From an uncultured Oscillospiraceae bacterium (lineage in GTDB: Bacteria; Bacillota; Clostridia; Oscillospirales; Ruminococcaceae): a stretch of 23,410 nt of DNA. The translations under genes and the position numbers were made by a program. Shown here piece after piece: positions 14,738 through 22,282 of this stretch. The stretch lies in NCBI GenBank assembly GCA_905212515.1, contig CAJMEU010000029.1, positions 1 to 23,410 of the forward strand. Reading direction: 5' to 3'. Numbering within the stretch: position 1 is the stretch's first letter; each line of letters opens with the position of its first letter. The notes below the pieces were generated by a model, which saw nothing but the letters and a program-made list of their open reading frames with translations, searched no databases and was not told the DNA's origin.

Positions 14738-16348
14738 ATGAACGAATTGATCGAAGAAATCAACAAACGCCGCACGTTCGCCATCATTTCCCACCCGGAC
14801 GCCGGCAAAACCACCCTTACCGAGAAGCTGCTTTTGTACGGCGGCGCCATCCAGCAGGCGGGCATCGTCAAGGGCAAAAAAGGCGCCCGCGCCGCCGTGT
14901 CCGACTGGATGGAGATCGAAAAGCAGCGCGGCATCTCCGTCACCAGTTCGGTGCTGCAATTCAATTACGGCGGTTTCTGCATCAATATCCTGGACACCCC
15001 GGGCCACCAGGATTTCTCCGAGGACACCTACCGCACGTTGATGGCCGCGGACAGCGCCGTCATGGTCATCGACGCCGCCAAGGGCGTGGAGGCGCAGACG
15101 AAAAAGCTGTTCAAGGTGTGCACCATGCGGGGCATCCCCATCTTTACCTTCATCAACAAGATGGACCGGGAGGCCCGCAACCCCTTCGACCTGCTGGAGG
15201 AGATCGAGCAGGTGCTGGGCATCGAGACCTATCCCATGAACTGGCCCATCGGCTGCGGCAAGGCTTTCAAAGGCGTGTACGACCGGAACGCCAAAGAGAT
15301 CCTGGCCTTTGAAAGCGTGGGCAAAGTGGGCACGAAGCAGGCGGAAAAAATCGAGGCGCGCCTGGGCGACGCGGGGCTGGACGGCCTGCTGGGGCCCGAG
15401 CTGCACGGCACCCTGGTGGACGACATCGAGCTGCTGGACGGCGCGGCCTATGAATTTGACAAGGCCAAGGTGGACGCGGGCAAACTGACGCCGGTGTTCT
15501 TCGGTTCCGCCCTGACCAACTTTGGTGTGGAACCCTTCCTGGCCGATTTCCTGCGCCTGTCCCTGCCGCCGCTGCCGCGCATGAGCGACAAGGGCCTCGT
15601 CGAGCCCACCGGCGAGGATTTTTCGGCCTTCATCTTCAAGATCCAGGCCAACATGAACAAGGCCCACCGGGACCGCATCGCCTTCGCCCGCATCTGCTCC
15701 GGCCGGTTCGAGCGCGGCATGGACGTCACCCACGTGCAGGGCGGCAAAAAGATCAAGCTGGCCCAGTCCACCCAGATGATGGCCTCTGAGCGGGAGACCG
15801 TGGACGAGGCCTTTGCCGGGGATATCATCGGCCTGTTTGACCCGGGCATCTTCGCCATCGGCGACACCATCACCGCGGCCAAAGACGCCTTCCAGTACGA
15901 GGGCATCCCCACCTTCGCGCCCGAGCATTTTGCCCGCATCAGCCAGGTGGACACCATGAAGCGCAAGCAGTTCGTCAAGGGCATGGAGCAGATCGCCCAG
16001 GAGGGCGCCATCCAGATCTTCAAGACCCCCTACTCCGGCATGGAGGAGGTCATCGTGGGCGTGGTGGGCACGCTGCAGTTCGACGTGCTGGAGTACCGCC
16101 TGCGCAGCGAGTACAATGTAGAGCTGTATAAAGAAGGCCTTCCCTACGAATACCTGCGCTGGATCGTACGGGAGGAGGACGCCCCCCCGCTGAAGGAGGA
16201 GGACCTGTTGCTGCCCAACGACGCCAAGCTGGTGGAGGACTATAAGGGGAACCAGCTGCTGCTGTTCGCCTCCCAGTGGTCCATCCAGTGGGTCAGCGAC
16301 CGGAACAAGGGTCTGAAGCTGGCCGAGTTCGGCGGCGCGAAATTTTAA
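14738..16348 (+). CDS. prfC: Peptide chain release factor 3 (RF3)
   Basis: A 536-residue translational GTPase that recycles RF1/RF2 from the ribosome after termination. GTPase motifs: G1 HPDAGKTT (19-26), the switch region with EKQRGISVTSSV (61-72), G3 DTPGH (86-90) and G4 NKMD (140-143). The RF3-specific start (RRTFAIISHPDAGKTT) and SDWMEIEKQRGIS separate it from EF-G. The length is normal for RF3. CAGGAG lies seven bases before the ATG. The TAA stop is followed after 15 bases by the HAD gene without a visible terminator, although codon usage changes at that point. Confidence 0.96.
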   Translation: MNELIEEINKRRTFAIISHPDAGKTTLTEKLLLYGGAIQQAGIVKGKKGARAAVSDWMEIEKQRGISVTSSVLQFNYGGFCINILDTPGHQDFSEDTYRTLMAADSAVMVIDAAKGVEAQTKKLFKVCTMRGIPIFTFINKMDREARNPFDLLEEIEQVLGIETYPMNWPIGCGKAFKGVYDRNAKEILAFESVGKVGTKQAEKIEARLGDAGLDGLLGPELHGTLVDDIELLDGAAYEFDKAKVDAGKLTPVFFGSALTNFGVEPFLADFLRLSLPPLPRMSDKGLVEPTGEDFSAFIFKIQANMNKAHRDRIAFARICSGRFERGMDVTHVQGGKKIKLAQSTQMMASERETVDEAFAGDIIGLFDPGIFAIGDTITAAKDAFQYEGIPTFAPEHFARISQVDTMKRKQFVKGMEQIAQEGAIQIFKTPYSGMEEVIVGVVGTLQFDVLEYRLRSEYNVELYKEGLPYEYLRWIVREEDAPPLKEEDLLLPNDAKLVEDYKGNQLLLFASQWSIQWVSDRNKGLKLAEFGGAKF

Positions 16349-16363
16349 AAAGGGGACGGGAAC

Positions 16364-17197
16364 ATGAGACCAAAGCTGATCCTGACGGATCTGGACGGGA
16401 CCCTCCTGCGGGAGGACAAGACCCTCTCCCCTATCAACCGCGCCGCCCTGGAGCAGGCCGCCGCCCAGGGAGCGGAGGTAGTGGTGGCTACCGGCCGCTT
16501 TTACGGCGGGATTCCTCAGGAGCTGCGGGACCTGCCCTTTCTGCGCTATTTCATCCTGATGAACGGGGCCAAGGTGTATGACCGCCGGATGGACAAGACG
16601 CTTGGCCGGGCGGAGATCCCCTGGGAGACAGTGGAGGCAGTCATCGATTTTCTGGAACCTCTGCACTGCTCGGTGGACTGCTTTCAGAACGACCGGGGCC
16701 TGATGGCCCGGAAATACTATGACCGCCTGGAGCAGTATGTTACTCACCCGCCCTCCTTCGCCCTGGTCAAGCGCACCCGTGAGCCGGTGGATGACCTGAA
16801 GGAGGCGGTGCTGGCCGGAGGGGGCTCCGTTCAGAAGCTCCAGGCCTATTTCCCCGATCTGGAGCTGCGGCCCAAAGTGATGGAGCAGTGCAAACTGGTG
16901 TTCCCGGATCTGGTCCAGGCCATCTCCATGCCCGCCAACCTGGAGTTCAACGCCCCGGACGCCACCAAAGGAAACGGCCTGCGCACCCTGTGCCGCTGTC
17001 TGGGGATCGATCCCCGGGAGGCCGCGGCATTCGGCGATGGGACCAACGACCTGAGTCTTCTGCAAGAGGCCGGGAGCGGGGTAGCCATGGCCAACGGCGC
17101 CCCCGAGACGCTGGCTGCGGCCGACCTGACCGCCCCCTCCAATGAGGAGGACGGGGTAGCTCAGATCCTGTCCCGCTGGTTTCCCCCAAATACATGA
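16364..17197 (+). CDS. Cof-type HAD superfamily phosphatase
   Basis: A 277-residue member of the Cof/type IIB HAD hydrolases, small-molecule phosphatases acting on sugar phosphates and related metabolites. Motif I is DLDGTL (Asp9 nucleophile, Asp11 acid/base), motif II is VATGR (Thr43), a lysine in the NAPDATKGNG segment serves as motif III, and motif IV is GDGTNDLSLL (Asp225, Asp229). The cap domain lies between about 85 and 185. Substrate cannot be predicted. AAAAGGGGA precedes the ATG. It follows prfC by 15 bases and could be read from the prfC promoter, but Arg and Gly codon choice resembles the genes to its right rather than prfC. Confidence 0.92.
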   Translation: MRPKLILTDLDGTLLREDKTLSPINRAALEQAAAQGAEVVVATGRFYGGIPQELRDLPFLRYFILMNGAKVYDRRMDKTLGRAEIPWETVEAVIDFLEPLHCSVDCFQNDRGLMARKYYDRLEQYVTHPPSFALVKRTREPVDDLKEAVLAGGGSVQKLQAYFPDLELRPKVMEQCKLVFPDLVQAISMPANLEFNAPDATKGNGLRTLCRCLGIDPREAAAFGDGTNDLSLLQEAGSGVAMANGAPETLAAADLTAPSNEEDGVAQILSRWFPPNT

Positions 17198-17201
17198 AAA
17201 T

Positions 17202-17227
17202 CGGGAGAGCGCCCCCGCGCGCTCCCG
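17202..17227 (-). terminator. Hairpin between convergent genes, terminator for the minus strand
   Basis: Stem CGGGAGAGCGC/GCGCGCTCCCG (one mismatch) with a 4-base loop, followed on the minus strand by ATTTTC. It begins five bases after the HAD stop and lies directly after the probable end of the small membrane gene. Confidence 0.6.
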
Positions 17228-17229
17228 CA

Positions 17230-17623
17230 TTAAACCCCAGCCCCGCCCGGGCTGGGTGCCCGTCAGGTAGTAGTACCGCAGCAGCGCGGCCGCCAGGACC
17301 AGGAGCGAGGCCCAGGCATTGATCCTGGCGGAGCCTTCAGGATCCGGAGCGCTCCTCCAGGTCTCCAGCGCCAGCCTGAAAAAGAAGGCCAGCGGCGGCA
17401 GGACCAGGGCTCCTGCGGCGCGGCGCAGTCCGGTGATTTCCGGAGCCGAAGCGGCTTCTCCGGAACGGGCGTCCAGGCTGTCCCGCTGGAGCCGGACAGC
17501 CTGCAGGGACAGCAGCAGGGCAAAGAGCAGCAGCACCAGGCTGACCGCCACGGTGCTCAGTGTGTCCCAGGCCGCAGTCCCCTCAGCGTCCAGCCCCGGG
17601 TCAGGTCCAGTGCGGCGCTCCAT
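17230..17623 (-). CDS. Small three-helix membrane protein, stop displaced by probable frameshift
   Basis: A perfect AGGAGGTGA site lies six bases before the ATG at 17623. The frame encodes a short polar N-terminus (MERRTGPDPG) and three hydrophobic segments: TLSTVAVSLVLLLFALLL, then GALVLPPLAFFF, then WASLLVLAAALLRYYYL. The frame has no stop at the natural end. It runs through the hairpin at 17202-17227 and on, antisense to the HAD gene and prfC, for 982 codons in total. One frame over, TAA occurs at 17232-17230, immediately before the hairpin, right after a GGGG run. I therefore infer an original protein of about 130 residues and a one-base insertion in the G run (mutation or sequence error). 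The function is unknown. Confidence 0.55.
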
Positions 17624-17728
17624 CGCGTCACCTCCTGACACATCCTATGCCGGAACAGGAAAATGGACACAAAATCCCCAGAAAAGCCGGATAAAATTTA
17701 GGAAAATGTGAATTTTTCTCCGGACGAC

Positions 17729-17757
17729 TGGACAGAAGGGCCTCAGTTGAGTATGAT
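17729..17757 (+). promoter_or_regulatory. Promoter of the rnfC-rnfDG-rnfA operon
   Basis: TGGACA-N17-TATGAT, both hexamers 5/6, about 80 bases before the rnfC ATG. The leader between is GC-rich with a possible CCGGGCG/CGTCCGG stem. Confidence 0.7.
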
Positions 17758-17835
17758 ATACACGGATCGAAATTTGACCGAAACAGAAGGCCGGCCGGGC
17801 GTGAGGCGTCCGGCGGAACGGCCTGGGAGGTAGCC

Positions 17836-19161
17836 ATGCGGCGAAGCTATTTGGGCGGGGTCCACCCCGTTTCCTATAAAGAGAGCACCAGGCGCAAACC
17901 CATTGTCCCCCTGGAGACGGAACCCGATCAGGTGATCATTCCCCTGACCATGTGCAGCGGCGGCGGAGCGGTCCCGGTGGTCCGGCCCGGGGATCTGGTG
18001 ACTGTGGGACAGGTCATCGCCGAGCCGGAGGACAACGGCGTCTATGTCCACGCCAGCGTCTCCGGCCGGGTGCGCGCCATCGAGCCCAGGCCCCATCCCT
18101 GGGGCGGCAGCTGGGACGCCATCGTCATCGACAACGACGGGAAGGACACCCCCTGCCCCGAGCTGCCGGAGCCCATGGACTGGTCCCGGATGGACCGGGA
18201 CGAGGCCCTGGACCGGATCTGCCGGGCTGGGATCACCAGCATGGGGGGCGGCGCCAGTCCCACCCACCTGCGCCTGCGCCAGGCGGTGGGCCGGGTGGAC
18301 ACCCTGATCGTCAACGCCGCCGAGTGCGAGCCCTATCTGACCGCCGACCACCGGCTGCTGCTGGAGAAGGGGGACCAGGTCCTCCAGGGCGTGCAGATGA
18401 TGGCCCGGCTGCTCCGGGTGGAGCGGGCCGTGCTGGTGGTAGCCGGGGACAAACTCAACGCGGTGGAGTTTTTGGAGCGCCGCCTGCGCCGGAAGAAGCG
18501 GGCGGTGGAGCTGCTCACCATCCAGACCCGCTATCCCCTGGGCATGGAAAAGCAGCTGATCCGCACCGTGACCGGGCGTGAGGTGCCGCCAGGTCAGTCG
18601 GCGCTGGATGTGAAATGTTCTGTGTTCAACGTGGCCACGGTGTATATGGTGCACTCCGCCCTGATGAAGGGGAGTCCCCTGACCCACCGGGCAGTGACGG
18701 TGAGCGGCGGCGCGGTGGCCCGGCCCCGGAACCTCTGGGTTCCCATCGGGACCCCTCTGCGCTGCCTGCTGGAGTCTGCCGGAGGCCTGCGGGAGGAGCC
18801 CGCAGTCATCCTCACCGGCGGCCCCATGACCGGGACGGTCCAGGGGGACCTGGAGGCCCCGGTGGTGAAGAACACCAACGCCCTGCTGTGCCTCACGGAC
18901 CAGGAGCACAACTCCGCCAGCCAGACGGAGACGGTGTGCGTCCGCTGCGGCCACTGTGTCTCCAGCTGTCCCATGAACCTGAACCCGGTGTCGGTCTATC
19001 GGGCCATGCGGATGGGCGAGCGGGAGCGGCTCCCGGAGCTCCATCTGGAGGACTGCATGGAGTGCGGCTGCTGCTCCTATATCTGTCCCTCACATATCCC
19101 CCTGGCGGATCTGGTCCGTCAGGCCAGACAGTTTCCAAGGGAAGGAGGCGAGCAGGAATGA
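17836..19161 (+). CDS. RnfC-like iron-sulfur/flavin subunit (locus 2)
   Basis: A 441-residue subunit resembling RnfC, the cytoplasmic NADH-side component of Rnf complexes, at normal length. It shows the N-terminal GGVHP, the NAAECEPYLTADHRLLLE motif of the nucleotide/FMN-binding domain, ILTGGPMTG and two ferredoxin-type [4Fe-4S] motifs: CVRCGHCVSSCP (Cys368, 371, 374, 378) and CMECGCCSYICP (Cys407, 410, 413, 417). GGGAGG precedes the ATG. Its stop overlaps the next start as ATGA. Unlike the A subunits in this window, its metal ligands are intact, so electron entry from NADH looks preserved. No gene for RnfB, its usual partner on the ferredoxin side, is present. Confidence 0.92.
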   Translation: MRRSYLGGVHPVSYKESTRRKPIVPLETEPDQVIIPLTMCSGGGAVPVVRPGDLVTVGQVIAEPEDNGVYVHASVSGRVRAIEPRPHPWGGSWDAIVIDNDGKDTPCPELPEPMDWSRMDRDEALDRICRAGITSMGGGASPTHLRLRQAVGRVDTLIVNAAECEPYLTADHRLLLEKGDQVLQGVQMMARLLRVERAVLVVAGDKLNAVEFLERRLRRKKRAVELLTIQTRYPLGMEKQLIRTVTGREVPPGQSALDVKCSVFNVATVYMVHSALMKGSPLTHRAVTVSGGAVARPRNLWVPIGTPLRCLLESAGGLREEPAVILTGGPMTGTVQGDLEAPVVKNTNALLCLTDQEHNSASQTETVCVRCGHCVSSCPMNLNPVSVYRAMRMGERERLPELHLEDCMECGCCSYICPSHIPLADLVRQARQFPREGGEQE

Positions 19162-20819
19162 GTCAGAACGGACCTGTGATCCGCCGGTCATCCCCGCAGA
19201 TCGCCCAGGTGTCCAGCATCTCCTCCACGATGCTGGATGTGATCGTGGCCCTGCTGCCCGCCCTGGGCATGGCGGTCTATCTGTTCGGCCCCCGGGTGCT
19301 GGCCCTGACCCTGGTGTCCGTGGCAGCCTGCGTGGGGGCGGAGTACGGCTACCGCCGGCTGATGGGGCTGAGCAATACAGTGGGCGACCTGTCCGCCTGC
19401 GTCACCGGCCTGCTGCTGGCCATGAGCCTTCCGGTGACCGCGCCCTACTGGGCCCCGGTGCTGGGCGGCGTCTTTTCCATTGTGGTGGTCAAGCAGTTTT
19501 ACGGCGGACTGGGGCGGAACTTTATGAACCCCGCCCTGGCGGGGCGCGCGCTGCTGTGTACCTTTCCCGGCCTGATGACCACCTGGGTGGACGCGTTCCA
19601 GAAAACTCCGCTGTTTGGAGCGGTGGACGCGGTCTCCTCCCCTACCCCGATGGCCCTGCTCCACGCCGGAGCGCTGCCCGACCTGACCCTGAGCCAGCTG
19701 ATGCTGGGGCAGCACGGAGGCGCAATGGGCGGAGCGCCGGTGTTCATGCTTCTGCTGGGCGGGGTGTACCTGGTGGGGCGGCGCGTGATCTCCCCCCGCA
19801 TCCCCCTGTCCTATCTGGGGACCGTCGCCCTGCTGACCCTGCTCTTCCCCCGGGGAAATGGGGGGGCGCTGGCCTGGATGACTGCCCAGCTGTGCAGCGG
19901 CGGTCTGGTGCTGGGGGCGGTGTTCATGGCCTCCGATTACACTACCACACCGGTCACACCGGTGGGTCAGACCCTGTTCGGGATGGGCTGCGGCGTGCTG
20001 ACTGTGCTGCTGCGCTACTTCGGCTCCTATCCTGACGGGGTGGGCTGGGCCATTCTCACCATGAACTGCTGCGTTTGGCTGCTGGACCGCGCCGCCCTGC
20101 CCCGGCGCTTTGGCGTGGGCCGCTTTGAAGCGGTTCGGGGCTGGGCAGAGCACCTGCGTGCCAGCGCTGCCGCCATCCATTTCGTGCCTCCCAAGGTGAA
20201 ATTCCTGGCCCGGGCCGGGGACGGCACCATGCCCGGCGAGGGCTATCTGGACGAGCTGCGGGGCACTGTTCGGCAGCTGGCGGCTCTGGCCGCGGTGTTT
20301 GCCGTGACCTGCGGCATGGTGTTCGGGGTCCATCGGGCAACGGACTACGCCGCCGTCCGTGCGGAGACCGCGGCCCAGCAGACCCTGCTGGCCCAGGTCA
20401 TGCCCCAGGCCACTGTACGCTCTGAGACCCCGTACCGCGCGCCTGGCGCACTGAGCATCACGGCCGGCTACAACGATAGCGGGCTGGTGGGCTACTGTGT
20501 GGAGGTCCAGGCCAACGGCTTCGGAGGCGTGCTCACCGCTGTGGTGGGCGTCAACACCAACGGTGAGGTCACCGGCGTGGCAGTCACCGACCACCGGGAG
20601 ACGGTGGGTGTGGGGACACAGGCTCTGAAGAGCGGCTACCTCAGTCAGTATACCGGGCGCTCCGGCACCATCCGCACCTCCGGCAGCAACGCAGTGGAGG
20701 CGGTGTCCGGGGCAACCGCCACATCAGAGGCGGTCACATCCTGTGTGAACCAGGCCCTGGCCATTGTGGCCAGCCTGGATACGGAGGGAAAAGTGGACTA
20801 TGTGGATGGCGAGGTCTGA
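19158..20819 (+). CDS. RnfD-RnfG fusion protein (locus 2)
   Basis: A 553-residue fusion. Residues 1 to about 320 are RnfD: KQFYGGLGRNFMNPALAGRALL, the FMN-acceptor segment DAVSSPTPMALL with Thr163, ASDYTTTPVTPVG and LRYFGSYPDGVGWAIL. Residues about 370-553 are RnfG: a transmembrane anchor (about 372-392), SGLVGYCVEVQANGFGGVL, ETVGVGTQALKS and the FMN-acceptor motif AVSGATATS with Thr520. In standard operons D and G are separate adjacent genes. Here one uninterrupted frame spans both, with a linker of about 45 residues (about 325-370) and no internal ribosome site noticed, so a true fusion is likely. One polypeptide would then carry two covalent FMN groups. The ATG at 19158 overlaps the rnfC stop and has AAGGAGG upstream. 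Confidence 0.92.
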   Translation: MSQNGPVIRRSSPQIAQVSSISSTMLDVIVALLPALGMAVYLFGPRVLALTLVSVAACVGAEYGYRRLMGLSNTVGDLSACVTGLLLAMSLPVTAPYWAPVLGGVFSIVVVKQFYGGLGRNFMNPALAGRALLCTFPGLMTTWVDAFQKTPLFGAVDAVSSPTPMALLHAGALPDLTLSQLMLGQHGGAMGGAPVFMLLLGGVYLVGRRVISPRIPLSYLGTVALLTLLFPRGNGGALAWMTAQLCSGGLVLGAVFMASDYTTTPVTPVGQTLFGMGCGVLTVLLRYFGSYPDGVGWAILTMNCCVWLLDRAALPRRFGVGRFEAVRGWAEHLRASAAAIHFVPPKVKFLARAGDGTMPGEGYLDELRGTVRQLAALAAVFAVTCGMVFGVHRATDYAAVRAETAAQQTLLAQVMPQATVRSETPYRAPGALSITAGYNDSGLVGYCVEVQANGFGGVLTAVVGVNTNGEVTGVAVTDHRETVGVGTQALKSGYLSQYTGRSGTIRTSGSNAVEAVSGATATSEAVTSCVNQALAIVASLDTEGKVDYVDGEV

Positions 20820-20849
20820 CCTGGATCAACAGAAAGGAGGCAGCCGGAT

Positions 20850-21434
20850 ATGACGGCAGTTCAGCTGGCAGGGATCGCTTTGGCGGCCCTGCTGTCAGAA
20901 AACTTTATTTTAGTCAGCTGTCTGGGAATTGGGTCCCGGACCCAGGCGTTCCGGGATCCCCTGGACGCCTGGCGCACTGGATACAGCCTGACGTCAGTGA
21001 TGGTGATAACTGCACTGGCCGCCTGGGTGGTGAACCAGCTGTTGAGGCACTTTGCCCTGAGCTATTTCCAAACGCTGGCCTTCGCCCTGACGGGTCCCCT
21101 GGTGGTGGCCGGCCTGCGGTATTTTCTGCGGACCTGCATCCCGGAGCTGTCCCGGCGGATGGATGAAAACCTGTCCTCTGTCACCTCCAACTGCGCGGCT
21201 ATGGGCACGGCGCTGCTCATTGCCCAGCGTGGCTACGGCCCGGGCGGAGCGTTCCTATACGCCCTTTTTGGCGGAGCTGGAGCCACAGTGGCGATGATGT
21301 GCTTCGCCGGTCTGCGGCGGGAGGTCAGCTTGACTAGCTGCCCCCGGTGCTTCCAGGGGCTGCCCATCAACCTGATCACCGCCGGGCTGATGGCCCTGTC
21401 TTTGGTTGGCTTCTATGGCCTTCATCTGAGCTGA
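20850..21434 (+). CDS. RnfA-like membrane subunit (locus 2)
   Basis: A 194-residue membrane protein with about six helices. SENFILVSCLGIG matches ENFVLVxFLGIC of RnfA, SNCAAMGTALL matches TNCAVLGVALL, and FQGLPINLITAGLMALSLVGF matches the RnfA C-terminus. The call is therefore RnfA, not RnfE. The second cluster cysteine (SNC) is kept, but the first (LGIC) is replaced by Gly (LGIG). A cysteine three residues earlier (VSC) is the only nearby candidate. AGAAAGGAGG precedes the ATG. It is the last gene of the operon; the stop is five bases from the end of the convergent SSB-like gene and a strong hairpin follows. No rnfE or rnfB accompanies it. Confidence 0.88.
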   Translation: MTAVQLAGIALAALLSENFILVSCLGIGSRTQAFRDPLDAWRTGYSLTSVMVITALAAWVVNQLLRHFALSYFQTLAFALTGPLVVAGLRYFLRTCIPELSRRMDENLSSVTSNCAAMGTALLIAQRGYGPGGAFLYALFGGAGATVAMMCFAGLRREVSLTSCPRCFQGLPINLITAGLMALSLVGFYGLHLS

Positions 21435-21439
21435 TCGGA

Positions 21440-22153
21440 TCAACGAACGTACAAGCCCCTGGAAGCAAAGGCTTCCAGGGGCTGATTTTGTGCTCCTCCG
21501 TCAGTCAGGTCCCCGCGTAACAAGGCGGCCGGCTCCAGCGCTTCCCGCGCGGCCAGGTCCATCACCCACACCTCAACGGCTACCCGCTCCTCCGTCCGGT
21601 CCCCCAGGTTCTTGGTATAAGTACGGCTCTGGAGACGGCCTTCGAAGTACAGGGTGCTCCCCACCTCCATCCCGCCGCACTGGTGGGCCAGACTGCCCCA
21701 GGTGATGCAGGGGAGATAATCCGCCCGGCCATAGCGCCGGTTCACCGCCAGGATCATGTCACAGATCGTCCGGCCCAGGGGGGTGGACCGGAGGCTGGGC
21801 GGCTTGCACAGTGTCCCGGACAGGAGCAGGCGGTTCTCGTCCTCCCTCTGCTCCAGAAGCAGCTCCTTGGCAAACACGCTGATGATCAGCCTGCTGCCCA
21901 CGCCGGAACGGTTGTTGAAGGTGCGGACCTCCCCATGGACCGTGACCTCCTCCCCCCGCTCCAGCCAGCCGCAGCCCTCCAGCAGCGCCCGTGAGGCCAC
22001 CACGTTCACCTGATCGGCCACCCCGGACAGGCGGCTGACCGCCAGGGGGAAGGTAAAAAACTCCACCTCATGGTTGCAGTGGGAGAGGGCGGGGGGCTGG
22101 GCGACCCGGCCATGGAGGACCATCCGATTGACATCCGTCCCGGTCTGCTTCAT
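21440..22153 (-). CDS. Single-stranded DNA-binding protein-like, tandem OB folds
   Basis: A 237-residue protein with two SSB-type OB folds. The first covers about residues 8-103 (NRMVLHGRVAQPP, then VNVVASRALLEGCGWLERGEEVTVHGEVRTF). The second covers about 107-205 (LLLSGTLCKPPSLRSTPLGRTICDMILAVNRRYG, quoted here only as its landmarks SGTLCKPPSLRSTPLGR and ILAVNR, then WGSLA and YFEGRLQSRTYTK). The second domain is the more typical SSB. There is no acidic DDDIPF-like tail, the usual protein-recruiting end of bacterial SSB, so this is probably an accessory paralog rather than the main SSB. AGGAGT precedes the ATG. Its 3' end contains the terminator hairpin of the converging rnf operon, which encodes part of its last 15 residues. 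Confidence 0.85.
   Translation of the reverse strand: MKQTGTDVNRMVLHGRVAQPPALSHCNHEVEFFTFPLAVSRLSGVADQVNVVASRALLEGCGWLERGEEVTVHGEVRTFNNRSGVGSRLIISVFAKELLLEQREDENRLLLSGTLCKPPSLRSTPLGRTICDMILAVNRRYGRADYLPCITWGSLAHQCGGMEVGSTLYFEGRLQSRTYTKNLGDRTEERVAVEVWVMDLAAREALEPAALLRGDLTDGGAQNQPLEAFASRGLYVR
21454..21488 (+). terminator. Terminator of the rnfC-rnfDG-rnfA operon, inside the SSB-like coding end
   Basis: Perfect 13-bp stem AGCCCCTGGAAGC/GCTTCCAGGGGCT with a 4-base loop, followed by GATTTTG. It lies 20 bases after the rnfA stop and within the last codons of the convergent SSB-like frame. Confidence 0.85.
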
Positions 22154-22198
22154 GCTGTATCACACTCCTGACTCGTTTGTTCCCCCCATCTATATGAC

Positions 22199-22240
22199 AC
22201 TGCCCCCGCCGGTATGTCCTTTTTCTCCGGCGGGGGCAGT
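22199..22240. other. Perfect long hairpin upstream of the SSB-like gene
   Basis: A perfect 14-bp stem ACTGCCCCCGCCGG/CCGGCGGGGGCAGT around a 14-base loop. A T-rich stretch follows it on the plus strand; on the minus strand there is no T tract directly after it. It lies between DUF1294 and the SSB-like gene, next to an AT-rich stretch (22241-22280) that could hold the SSB promoter. It may therefore be a 5'-leader element or an inefficient terminator for DUF1294. Confidence 0.6.
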
Positions 22241-22282
22241 ACATTTTGTTATATCATTTTATAATATTACAAAATAGGCCAT

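Noticed and set aside
22213..22260. Plus-strand terminator at the 22199-22240 hairpin
   Set aside because: The T-rich side faces the plus strand, where no gene ends, so it was recorded only as a hairpin of unknown role.
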